A DNA stretch of 64,000 nt from Isoetes taiwanensis. Its lineage: Eukaryota; Streptophyta; Lycopodiopsida; Isoetales; Isoetaceae. The position numbers and the translations under genes were made by a program. Where the stretch lies: NCBI GenBank assembly GCA_021234155.1, contig JAJEKV010000004.1, positions 4,962,109 to 5,026,108 of the forward strand. Reading direction: 5' to 3'. Positions 21,784 to 31,053 of the stretch are shown one piece after another. Under the pieces are notes generated by a model. That model was not told where the DNA came from and ran no database searches. It saw only the letters and a program-made list of their open reading frames with translations. Positions within the stretch are counted from its first letter, which is position 1. Each line of letters opens with the position of its first letter.

Positions 21784-23026
21784 ATGGCCCGAACCAAACA
21801 GACAGCCCGTATCGTAGTGCCTGAGGGCCATGTCAGCACCCAGGAGCTAGCCGCACAACAGAAGGCCAGACAGGCTCAAGAGCTAGCCGGACGGAGACAG
21901 GATGTAGAGGCCAACACAGACGGCCAAGAGGAGGTCCAAGAGGAGGAGCGAGCTCAAGATACTCAGGAGGAGCAGCCAGAGCATCAGGAGGACCCGAGCA
22001 GCCAGACCCAACCAACCCAAAAGGAGGATGGAGCTGCAGAAGAGCTGAGGAGGGAGCTAGAGAGGGAGCTCAAGAGATTGGACAAGAAGGAGCGGAAGAG
22101 AAAAAGGGAGGACGAAGAAACACAGGTCAAGAAGACCAAGGAGGAGCGCCTGCGAGAGAAGGAAGAGCGCCGGAGACGGAAGGAGGAGAGGAGACAGAAG
22201 AAGGAGGAGCGCAGAAAGCGCAGGGAGGAGCGCCTGCAGAAGAAGGCAGACAAGGGAAAAGCCCCCGAGTTGCCTAAAGAGAGCCGACGGAAGTTAAAGA
22301 CGTCCCCAGCCAAAGGAGTCATCATTCGGGAGCAAGAGCTCGATAAGCTGCCATCCTCATCTGACACTGAGTCAGATGAGGGGATAAGGGTCCCTGCTCC
22401 CACTGAGGGCTCAGGACCCCCGAATGTAGGGAATGAAGAGAAGGAGCCGGTCGCAGAGGTACCCCCGTACCCAAGGTGGCCATCCCCCGAAGCACCCGGC
22501 AGCAGACAAGAAGAAGCCGAGGCCTGCGCGGGAGTCATATGTACTCAAACACGAGCTTGAGTACAGGAAGAAACTCAAAGAGTATACCCAGTACATGAAA
22601 ATGTACGAGGAATACTCGAAATACTATGAGGAGCACAAGGTCACCTACGTCGAAGGAGGCAGGCCAACTAAGAAGAATGCACTGAAGCCGCCCCCAGAGA
22701 GACCAGCACCTCCGAGGAAGCCGATTAGGAGAAAGGCCAACTTATATTTTGCCAGAGCTGCCCGGGAGATCAGGCACTTCCAGAGGAGCCATGGACTACT
22801 GATTTCGAGAGCCCCCTTTGCGAGACTCACCCGCGAGATTTTGCAGGAAATTGACAAGACCAAGCGGGTAACTGATGACATGTTACTCGCGCTACAGGAG
22901 GCAGCCAAGCAGAAGATTGTCCAGCACTTCGAAGACTCGGTAGCATGCGCACTCCATGCGAAAAGGGTAACATGCATGCCTAAGGATATGAGGCTAGCCA
23001 AGTATATTAAGAAAGAAGACTGTTAA
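21784..23026 (+). CDS. Histone H3-like protein with H3 N-terminal tail and H3 histone fold (frame break in the middle)
   Basis: The ATG at 21784 (context AAAACATGG) starts MARTKQTARIVVPEG, so after Met removal the N-terminus is identical to histone H3 residues 1-8. Then come a Gln/Glu/Ala-rich part, a long Lys/Arg/Glu coil (about 22040-22250), an acidic patch SSSDTESDEG, a Tyr-rich coil (about 22550-22640) and a Pro/Lys linker. The C-terminus (22763-23023) is an H3 fold: REIRHFQRS, PFARLTREI, LLALQEAA, FEDSVACALHAKRVT and MPKDMRLAKYI. Against H3 residues 49-135, recalled from memory, I count about 45 of 87 identical with no gap. Loop 1 has canonical length, unlike CenH3. The Arg49, Arg69, Arg72, Arg83, Cys110, His113, Arg116 and Asp123 equivalents are kept, and Leu at position 90 is as in plant H3.3. 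The first part is in frame 1 (open to 22560) and the fold in frame 2 (open from before 22433), so one indel lies in the overlap. An intact copy would be about 410 residues, against 135 for H3. Confidence 0.93.
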
Positions 23027-23172
23027 ATCTATTGTAAATAATTTTTGTAGATACAAATTTATGATTTTTGCCATGTTAATGTGTTAAATCATGCTTATCT
23101 AGGTTGTATTAATAACTTCTGCATTTGGAATCAACAAATTTGGAGCAAAAATCAGTGTTTTTGGCCCCACCC

Positions 23173-23234
23173 CTCACAGAGTGCACCGAGACCAATCTGC
23201 CATTCTCGAATTTGCTCCTCACGCACTGTGTGAG
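23173..23234 (+). repeat. Nested hairpin 3 of element 1
   Basis: The outer arms CTCACAGAGTGC and GCACTGTGTGAG remain. The inner stem is partly decayed (CAATCTG/CGAATTTG). It lies 147 bases after the H3-like stop codon. Confidence 0.88.
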
Positions 23235-23374
23235 TGGTTGAGCACTGATCTTTGCCAATAATTATCCAAATTTAGAAAATAAGGGCACCATCTAACTCAA
23301 CTCATTGTGATTAGTAGGATTTGACCCTTAGATTGTAGAAATTGGCCAACCTAGATCCAAATAGAGCCCCACCC

Positions 23375-23437
23375 CTCACAGAGTGCGCCCAGACCAAATC
23401 CGCCATTTTTAGATTTGCTCCTTGCGCACTGTGTGAG
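23375..23437 (+). repeat. Nested hairpin 4 of element 1
   Basis: The outer arms CTCACAGAGTGCGC and GCGCACTGTGTGAG are intact, with inner arms CAAATCCG and TAGATTTG. It is nearly identical to hairpin 2. Confidence 0.9.
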
Positions 23438-23578
23438 TGGTCGACCCCTAATCTAAGCCAAAACTTGTCCAAATGAAGAAAGTAAGGGCACAATCCGACC
23501 TATCTCGACGAGATGAGCAGGATTCCATCCTTAGTTTGCATGTTTGGCATCATCCTCGACCCAAACAAGGTCCCACCC

Positions 23579-23640
23579 CTCACAGAGTGTGCCCAGACCA
23601 AATCCGCCATTCTCAAATTGCTCCTCCCGCACTGTGTGAG
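23579..23640 (+). repeat. Nested hairpin 5 of element 1
   Basis: The outer arms CTCACAGAGTGTGC and GCACTGTGTGAG enclose inner arms CAAATCCG and TCAAATTG. It is the last copy before ORF-X. Confidence 0.88.
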
Positions 23641-23906
23641 TGGTCACGCCATAATTGTCCTAATTTGTCCTAACTTTCTCCAAATTAGATGAATAGGATC
23701 CTTAGAATGCACTCTTCAACATAATTAGCCTGTGTTTTGCATAGCAATACCTTAGAATCATAGGAATTCCCCAACTTTGAAATTTCTCAAAATTAGGGTT
23801 TTGCCTCCTCATTTGCATCCTACATCTTTGCTCCTCACTCCAAGCCGATTTTCCAGCCCCCAAAGGTACTTCCCCATCTGTTTGATATCCCAGCTGCTCT
23901 AATACT

Positions 23907-25429
23907 ATGGCAACTTCTGCATTTAGGCGATGGTACAGCGCTACAGCTCATGTGGCCGAGGCCGACATCAACTCCGTTTTTGTCGTTTTCCAGAAGGAGG
24001 TTGATGTGGAGGCTACCATCAATGCCACCCCTTTCTACCAAGACATCATGTCCGAGTTCTATGCTAAGATAGGACTGTCTCTGGTAGAGATTCCACCTTG
24101 CATAGGATATTTTGCCCCAAGCATAGCCATCAAGACAGCTCTGCAAGACATCCCCAACATAGACAAGTACCTAGAAAACAAGGCTAGCCACTTGCCTAAC
24201 TATATGTCCATATATGTGAATAGGAGGAGATATTTTTCTTACACCGCAGTCGTAGCTATTTTCCTATCTCATCGAGCCCAAACCCAGATAGGAGAACCAT
24301 CTGTGCAACCCTTAGACGTCAAACCTATGGCCATGGCAACAACTGAAGAAGAGCAGATGCGCCTTGCATACGAGGAGGCAGAGGAAGAAGAAGAGGAAGG
24401 AGTGAGTCGGACGCAGAAGATATCGCCGACATCGACCTAGTACAAGAAAGGCAGCAAGCAGAGCAGCAGCTCCAGAGCTTCGAAGAAGGGTTGAGAGCCA
24501 CAAGAACAGCCCCACCACTTGGGCAAGGAATAACAAGCTTGACCCCAATGATTATCCAAGGAGAAGCGTACTTAAGCCTCCACGACATCAAGGACCTTCC
24601 AGAGTGCCAAGACAGGGGCTATAGAATAGATGAACTTTTGCACCTTCTACGGCAACAACCAGACCTCGACGACTTCATCGACCGAGAAACACAGGACTTT
24701 CCCATCAGTACAAGGGAAGCCCGGATATACACCGGCCAAACATCAACGGATATTGAAGCCTACACTGGCATCAGACAGATGATGGTTGAGCAAGAGTTGC
24801 CCTCGGAAGAGGAGTTCTTAGCAATTCAGGAGCGCATGGGAATCAGAGGAAAATCAACGTCCGCACTCCCACCTAGCACATCGACATTGGCACCAGCACT
24901 AGCTGAAGGCAGCAGCAACCTGACAGCTTCCATGTACCGTGACTACAGAGAGATGGTGGAAGTACCGGTTGATGAGTACTCCGAAAGACACAGAGCAGCA
25001 TTCAGATCCGGCGAAGAGGCAGGGCATCACAAAGCCCTTAGGTTCTACCTCCCCTTGCTCATAGACGGAAGGGTAGCGGTTATATACCGCCAATTTAGCC
25101 CACGGGGTGAAGAAGGAGTCTTTATGCTCATTGCTCTCTCAGGATTCGGAAGTCATGCTCGTATGGCCCCAAACATCGACCATGTCATTCTCGTCAAGAG
25201 AACAATAACATTGAGCATCTTTGACTTCGCGGTTCCGTACAGACGGCAAGGCAGATTGGCAGTTACTGCGGCCTACACATCAGAGAGGAGGATCGAAGAC
25301 TTGGTGACCGCACTTCAAGGAGGCACGGCCACAAATATCCTGAGAAACCTAGGGCGAACAATCGGCACAGCCGAAGTGGAGAAAGTTTTGGAGGACAACC
25401 CGGATTACTTGAAGAAATTTCAAGAATAG
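23907..25429 (+). CDS. ORF-X: conserved element-specific protein of unknown function (one frameshift)
   Basis: The ATG at 23907 starts MATSAFRRWYSATAHVAEAD. The first part runs in frame 3 to the TAG at 24438-24440, but the homologous sequence moves to frame 2 inside a GAAGAAGAAGAGGAAGG acidic run near 24380-24400 and continues to 25429. The intact protein would be about 507 residues. Visible parts are an N-terminal globular region, a Glu-rich hinge, a segment GITSLTPMIIQGEAYLSLHD ending in RIDELL, a Ser/Thr-rich linker, and a C-terminal region with LRFYLPLLIDGRVAVIYRQF and DNPDYLKKF. I recognise no known domain or catalytic motif. Relics of the same protein occur in elements 2, 3 and 4, always after the hairpins and, where gag survives, before it. 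A gag-like or chromatin-related role is possible but unsupported. Confidence 0.8.
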
Positions 25430-25755
25430 AATTAGAAATGTTTTCAATTCCATGATTAATATCTTGAATGTATAAATAGTATTATATCCATGAATATAAA
25501 AGATGATCTTAATTATGTTTTCTTGTCACATAATTTTGCCCCCAATTGCATCATCAAACAAACCAGTGCAACAACCGAAACAAAGAACTAATCATCAGAG
25601 TTCAATCTAATGTGGATGCAGCTAGAGCACCTAGGAATGTTGAAGAACAAGGACAACGTGAATAAGAGCGTACTCCACCAAGGCGTTTTCAGCCAAGAAA
25701 TCTGTACCAAGAGTTCGATGCACCAACACTAGAAGAGGAGCTATCTCAGATTAAG

Positions 25756-27402
25756 ATGGACATTCATGAGATAAGAGCATTGCTGGCAGGAGCAGCAACA
25801 GGAGGACAGGACCAGAATGTGCAACTGCCAGAAACCCCAGTCGGCCGAACAGTTCAGCCAAGGAAGAGAAGCCGGAGAAGGAGATCACCTAGCACGGGGT
25901 CCTCCGACTCTAGTTCAGATTCTGATTCTGGATCGGAAGAGCAGGAGGAAGAGAGGAAGGACCGCCGGGAGGGTCCAAACCGCGATAGGGACAGGACACA
26001 ATCTGACTATCAGAAGAAGGTCGACTCGGCGCTCAGCAATGTATGGAAAGCAAGAAAGCTGGAGCAATTTTCAGGGGATAGCAGGTCCGGAATGGAAGCA
26101 GAAGCATGGTTGGACGAGATGAGGGAGTATGGAAATGCCTATGGCATGAAGGACAAGGACAAAAGCAGAGTAGCTACAGCCAACCTGAAGGGAGCAGCCA
26201 GGATTTGGTGGAAAGGCTACTCCAAAGCACATGGACTAAGCAGGGACAGTTGCAGGTTCAAGAAGTTTGCTAAGGCATTCAAGCATCATTATGTCCCAAG
26301 AGAACACAAGTGTCACATGATGCAGCAGTTTTACAGGTTGCAGCAGGGCAATAAATCAGCTCAGAAGTACAAGGAGGAATTCATGAGACTAAGGCTCTAT
26401 GTGCCGAAGTTGAGTGAAAGGCACGCAGTGGAGGGTTACATTGAAGGATTGAACGAGGAGATCCGGAAGCTAATAAGAGTAATAAACCCTAGAACGGTGT
26501 CAGAAGCAGAATCCAAAGCAGTTAGCCTGCAAGGAACCAGACCCCAAGAACATGCACCAAGGCAGCAGTATTACCAGGATAAGGGAAAGGGCATAGGAGG
26601 CTATAGCCCAAGAGCGGCAAGCCCAGCAGCTAGCAGGCCTCAATACAACGCTAACTATGGGAAGCAAGGCAATGCAAACCTTGGCAAGCAGGATAAGAAG
26701 CAGGTGACGTTCAAAGAGCAAGGAGGGGGTTCCAACTATTCAAAGGCAGTGAAACAGTTTTTGCAATCCATTCCCAAAGAGAAGAAGCAGGAGTGTATAG
26801 AAAAGCAGTTGTGCTTTAGGTGTTTCCAGCCAGGGCATAGAACAAACAACTGCCCCTTAGTGATGAATGCGGCATTAGCAGAGATGGGATGGGAGACACC
26901 CATGGACGCTGACGAGGACGACGCACCAGACTATATCCAGGGTGAGTGCTACATCTTTGCTGCCATTGACACTGAGAATGCCGAAAGCCAGTATCAAGTC
27001 ATCTCGACAACTGGGAAATCCCAAGCAAAATCTTTCATAGTCTTGATAGATACAGGGAGCACCCACAACTTTGCTTCGCCAAGGATGGTACATATGTTGA
27101 AGTTGAAGTCTTTGAAGTCCAAGCCTAGGCCAGTTGTCTTGGCTAGTGGAACAGTCCGACACACAGCAGGGAAGAGGATCAACTTCAACGTAGACTTGTC
27201 AGGTATCAATGTAGGACTGGGAGCTGAAGTGATGAACATCGGCAAATATGATTTGATAATAGGCATGGAATATCTTGGACCAGCAGGAGCCGTCATTGAT
27301 TGTGGGAAGTGGAAGGTGACCTTAACAACACCAGAAGGCAAGATCATTGAGATAACAGGTAAAGAAGTCACCCCAATCATGCAATGCATGGAAATTACTT
27401 AA
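25756..27402 (+). CDS. gag-pro: Gag with zinc knuckle, continuing into aspartic protease
   Basis: The 548-residue frame opens with a Ser/Arg/Glu-rich low-complexity part. The retrotransposon gag domain follows (LEQFSGD...AEAWLDEM, then MMQQFYRLQQGNKSAQKYKEEF and EGYIEGLNEEIRKLI). A single CCHC zinc knuckle CFRCFQPGHRTNNC lies at residues 353-366. The aspartic protease has the active-site motif IDTGSTHNF with Asp432, and a C-terminal DLIIGMEYL flap/hydrophobic motif. The protein packages element RNA and cleaves the polyprotein. The true start may be further upstream: similar-looking coding sequence (PPRRFQPRNLYQEFDAP) precedes the ATG after a TAA at about 25663. It ends at a TAA where element 4 stays open, so the gag/pol break is probably a mutation. 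Confidence 0.95.
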   Translation: MDIHEIRALLAGAATGGQDQNVQLPETPVGRTVQPRKRSRRRRSPSTGSSDSSSDSDSGSEEQEEERKDRREGPNRDRDRTQSDYQKKVDSALSNVWKARKLEQFSGDSRSGMEAEAWLDEMREYGNAYGMKDKDKSRVATANLKGAARIWWKGYSKAHGLSRDSCRFKKFAKAFKHHYVPREHKCHMMQQFYRLQQGNKSAQKYKEEFMRLRLYVPKLSERHAVEGYIEGLNEEIRKLIRVINPRTVSEAESKAVSLQGTRPQEHAPRQQYYQDKGKGIGGYSPRAASPAASRPQYNANYGKQGNANLGKQDKKQVTFKEQGGGSNYSKAVKQFLQSIPKEKKQECIEKQLCFRCFQPGHRTNNCPLVMNAALAEMGWETPMDADEDDAPDYIQGECYIFAAIDTENAESQYQVISTTGKSQAKSFIVLIDTGSTHNFASPRMVHMLKLKSLKSKPRPVVLASGTVRHTAGKRINFNVDLSGINVGLGAEVMNIGKYDLIIGMEYLGPAGAVIDCGKWKVTLTTPEGKIIEITGKEVTPIMQCMEIT

Positions 27403-27445
27403 ATGCATAAGGAAGGAGCAAGTGGCCTATCTCCTTAAACTTTAG

Positions 27446-28440
27446 GTCGACGACCAAGAGATAGAAGAAGAGAAAGAGGCCAAAACATTGAGCAAGCTCC
27501 CAAAGCCTATAGCAAAGTTGGTGAAGGAATTCCATGACTTGTTTCCTGATGAGATTAAGCAGCTTCCACCCTACAGAGGAGTCGAGTGTGAAATAGCACT
27601 TGAGCCAGGGACTAAGCCAACAAGCAAGGCGCCCTACAGAATGTCGACCCAAGAGTTGACGGAATTGAAGAAGCAATTGCAAGAGTTGCTAGACCTAGGG
27701 TTTATAAGACCTAGTGTCTCTCCTTTTGAAGCGCCTATCCTTTTTGTAAAGAAGAAGGATGGAAGCCTTAGGATGTGCATTGACTATCGTCAATTGAACA
27801 AGCACACCATCAAAAACAAGTATGCTTTGCCTAGATCAAATGATCTCATGGATCAGTTGCAGGGAGCGAAGGTCTTCTCCAAGATAGACTTGAGGTCAGG
27901 GTATCACCAAATTAGAATCAAAGAAGAGGATATCCATAAGTCTGCCTTCAGAACGAGATACAGACATTACGAGTTCAAGGTGATGCCATTCGGGTTGTCC
28001 AATGCTCCGGCAACTTTCATGAGGCTCATGAACGACATGTTTCGTGAATTCCTATACTCTTTCATCATAGTTTTCTTTGATGATATTCTAGTTTATAGCA
28101 AGTCCGTAGAGGAGCATGTCCAGCACTTAAGAAAGGTGCTTGAAAAGCTAAGAAGGCATCAACTCTTTGCGAAGCTATCCAAGTGCCACTTCGCAACAGA
28201 AAGGGTGGAGTACTTAGGGCATGTGATCACAGCAGAAGGTATCTCCACGGACCCTGTGAAGATCGAAGCAGTGATTGATTGGCCAGCACCGAAGAACACC
28301 CATGAAGTGAGAAGCTTCCTCGGCCTAGCAGGATATTATAGGAAGTTCGTCAAGAACTTTGCAAAAGTAGCAATGCCGCTGACAGACCTCACCAAAGCGG
28401 GAAAGATAAAGGATTGGGAAGTCATTGGCAAAAGAAGGCC
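27446..28440 (+). CDS. pol: Reverse transcriptase of element 1 pol
   Basis: This frame has the ordered Ty3/gypsy RT motifs: [51 protein letters not shown], the catalytic [12 protein letters not shown] with the two Asp codons at 28079-28084, then [16 protein letters not shown] and [11 protein letters not shown]. It would copy element RNA into cDNA in the cytoplasmic particle. An in-frame TAG lies just before this part at 27443-27445. The frame is lost at about 28440, where the match shifts to frame 1. The catalytic residues themselves are intact. Confidence 0.95.
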
Positions 28441-29838
28441 CACACAGCGTTTGAGACCTTGAAAGAAGCTTTGACAACAGCGTCAGTCCTAGTCTTGCCA
28501 GATCCAGGCAAAGATGAGCTTGTGGCGACAGACGCTAGCAGGATAGCAACAGGTGCAGTCCTCATGCAGGAGGAAAGGGTAGTGGCCTATGACTCGAAGA
28601 AGATGAATGAGGCAGAGCAGCGCTACCCGACGCATGATCAGGAGCTTCTGGCTATAGTAAGATCCTTAAGAATTTGGAGGCACTATCTGTTGGGAAGAAA
28701 ATTCCAGCTAGATATGGATCATCAAAGTCTCCAATATATTTTTACACAACCACTCCTCAATTTGAGGCAAAGGAGGTGGATGGAATTCCTCGAAGAATAT
28801 GACTTCGAGATAATTTATAAGCCAGACAAGCTCAATGTAGTTGCAGATGCGCTTTCTAGGAAGCCATTGAAGACAAGGACGCACTGTAATGCCATATCAA
28901 CGCTCACAAGTGAGTATGGCAAGAAGATCGAAGAAGTCTTGCCAACAGATCTCGACTTTAAAGAAGTTCGGGGAAGTCTTTGTAAGGAGGCCAGGACTGA
29001 TAAGGAAAGGGAGATGTTCAGACACTTTAAGAAAGAGGGTAACTTGCTATACCATAAAAACAAATTGTGTGTACCAGAATCTTCAAGAGTAAGAAAGCTA
29101 ATCCTCCATGATACACACAATAGTCCAATAGCAGGGCATGCAGGGTTTATGAAGACATACTTCAAGATTAGAAGCAGCTACTTCTGGCCCGGCATGAAGA
29201 AGCAGATAGCAAGATACATTCGTGAGTGCCAAATATGCCAGCAAACAAAGGCGGGGCAACTCTGAATCCCAGGAGCCTTGGAGCCGTTGCCAGTCCCAAA
29301 TGCTAAGTGGGAAGTCATGAGCATGGACTTCATTACAGGGCTCCCAAGAACAGCAAGAGGCACGGATGCCCTGATGGTAGTGGTCGATAAGTTGTCAAAG
29401 ATGGCACACTTTGTGCCGTGCAGGACAACTGACACGGCATTGGATACTGCCGTCCTATTTGCTAAGGAGATTTTTAGACTCCACGACATGCCGAGGGAGA
29501 TAATCTCGGACATGGACTCTAAATTCATGAGTGCTTTTTGGCAGGACCTATTTACCACCATCCAGGCGAAGCTTTCCATGAGCACGGCTTATCATCCGCA
29601 AACAGATGGTCAGACGGAGCGAACCAATAGGATCATCGAAGATATGTTAAGAAGCTATGTTTGGAACAAGCAATCTAAGTGGGATGATTTCATCCACTTA
29701 GTAGAGTTCGCCTACAACAGTACCAAGCAGGAGTCATTGCAGATGTCTCCATTTATGATCAATTATGGGTATCAGTGTCTTACCCCAGATACTTGGCACA
29801 ATCCAGTGTCCAAGGTAGAAGTCTCCCGCAAGAAGTAG
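28441..29838 (+). CDS. pol: RNase H and integrase core of element 1 pol
   Basis: After the frame change the sequence continues with RNase H ([59 protein letters not shown]), then the integrase zinc-binding part with HDTHNSP..GHAG and [12 protein letters not shown] at 29263-29265 interrupts it. The integrase core follows in the same frame, with the acidic triad in [21 protein letters not shown] and [23 protein letters not shown] at 29836-29838 ends the open part. RNase H removes template RNA and integrase inserts cDNA with the 5-bp stagger seen at the ATGAG duplication. Confidence 0.93.
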
Positions 29839-30342
29839 GCAGAAAAGCATTGCCGACAAGCATAGGACAGTAAGGGAATTTCAGGTGGGAGACAGCAGGC
29901 CAAGCTCCGCATTGGCAATTGCAAGAAGCTTGCTTCAAGATGGGCTGGACCCTTCAGGATAACCAAAAGAGTAGGTACCCAATCCTACAAGTTGAACCTG
30001 CCAGCACATCTCAAAATCCATAGGGTCTTCCATGTAAGTCTCCTAAAGAGACACACTCCTAATCCAGAGGAAGTATTGGAGAGAACCGAGTTACTGGAAA
30101 TGACGGACGACCAGCTTGAAATCGTCCCTGAGGTTCTTCTTGACAGGGCTTATAAGAAGACAAGAAGATCCAAATTTCTCCAATACCTTGTGAAATGGAC
30201 GCACTTACCTGTGGAAGACGCTACGTGGGTACTACAATCAGATTTGGAGAAGCAGTACCCACAATTCATGGAGCAATGCAGGGGTCGGCTCGTCACCGAA
30301 GTAGTCGACATCGACTCGATAGGTGAGTGGAAGGTAGATTAA
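29839..30342 (+). CDS. pol: Integrase C-terminus with chromodomain
   Basis: In the same frame as the integrase core but behind two stops (29836-29838 and about 29869-29871), this part has the GPFRITKRVGTQSYKLNLP and HRVFHVSLLKRH motifs typical of the integrase C-terminus. A chromodomain follows: VPEVLLDRAYKKTRR, FLQYLVKWTHLPVEDATWVL, DLEKQYPQF. The conserved aromatic and W-E/D-ATW pattern is present. Chromodomains of plant chromoviruses are thought to steer integration through histone tails or heterochromatin. Here it occurs in an element that also encodes an H3-like protein. Confidence 0.92.
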
Positions 30343-30345
30343 AAA

Positions 30346-30372
30346 GTCTACTTCCATCCCACGGAAGTAGAC
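30346..30372 (+). other. Perfect 10-bp hairpin just after the pol stop codon
   Basis: GTCTACTTCC and GGAAGTAGAC pair perfectly around a 7-base loop, starting three bases after the chromodomain stop. It could protect a 3' end or act in packaging. I did not find an equivalent after the chromodomain of element 4. Confidence 0.7.
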
Positions 30373-31040
30373 GACCTTGAGAGATAAGAGGTCATTCAGG
30401 TATGCATTGATAGGAAAGCACCTCTAGTCAATGCCTACGACGGGGAGGACTCTATCCTTCACGCCCAAATACGAGAAGGACGCTATCCTCCACGCCAAAG
30501 GCAACTAAAGGTGTAGGCACGAGTGAGCATCTAGGCATGATAGGGCGCTGTCTCCACAGCCACGATGGAAGAAACATAATCTTCCTACGTCGGGGGATAT
30601 GCCTTGCATTCATGTAATTGTATTTAATGGGTGGTTCCCTAACAACCAACCTTTATATTAATTAAATGTGTACTAACGTAGTGTTGGACCTGCATGCCAA
30701 TAGGAGAGTCTAGCGGCAGGAAGGTCACACTGCGAAGACTTGCAACACATAATTTTGTCATAATGTGTGTAAGGGAACGATGTGGAACCTTAAGTAGGAA
30801 ATTTTGGAACTGGTTTATAATAATGGTATAAGCCATAAAATTTTGTGAATAGTAGATGATGAAGTAGAGGACGAAAGAGCCTCTCACTATAGTACGATAT
30901 TATACAGGATATTTTATGATTAATTAAAATATTACCTTGAAGTAATTGCATTATAAAATTGTGTGTATATTAAATGTGATTGCAGGATATGCAGGTTTCC
31001 AAGGTGGGGGGACGCGTGATGCTGAGGACAGCATCAAGTC
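30373..31040 (+). other. Non-coding 3' internal region of element 1
   Basis: No long frame. Near 30440-30500 two phrases repeat imperfectly (GAGGACTCTATCCTTCACGC and AAGGACGCTATCCTCCACGC). The remainder is AT-rich up to the polypurine tract. Confidence 0.5.
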
Positions 31041-31053
31041 AAGGTGGGGAGAA
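31041..31053 (+). other. Polypurine tract of element 1
   Basis: AAGGTGGGGAGAA directly precedes the 3' LTR. Element 4 has the comparable AAGGGGAGAA just before its LTR. This tract primes plus-strand cDNA synthesis. Confidence 0.85.

Noticed and set aside
21833-22538. Ser/Leu-rich minus-strand reading frames opposite the H3-like gene.
   Set aside because: They are the antisense of the Glu/Lys/Arg coil; base composition alone keeps them open.
22763-23023. The H3-like fold as a centromeric H3 (CenH3).
   Set aside because: Loop 1 has the canonical H3 length and the tail is exact H3; CenH3 proteins have a longer loop 1 and divergent tails.
21284-23640. The repeated hairpins as a CRISPR-like array.
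   Set aside because: Only 2-3 copies per cluster, spacing of hundreds of bases, interrupted by genes, and the sequence is plant nuclear.
27380-27490. Possible programmed +1 frameshift between gag-protease and pol in element 1 (ACT-TAA-A context, similar in element 4).
   Set aside because: In element 4 the same junction is open in one frame and has 8 extra bases before ATTACTTAA, so the stop in element 1 is best explained by an indel that broke a single gag-pol frame.
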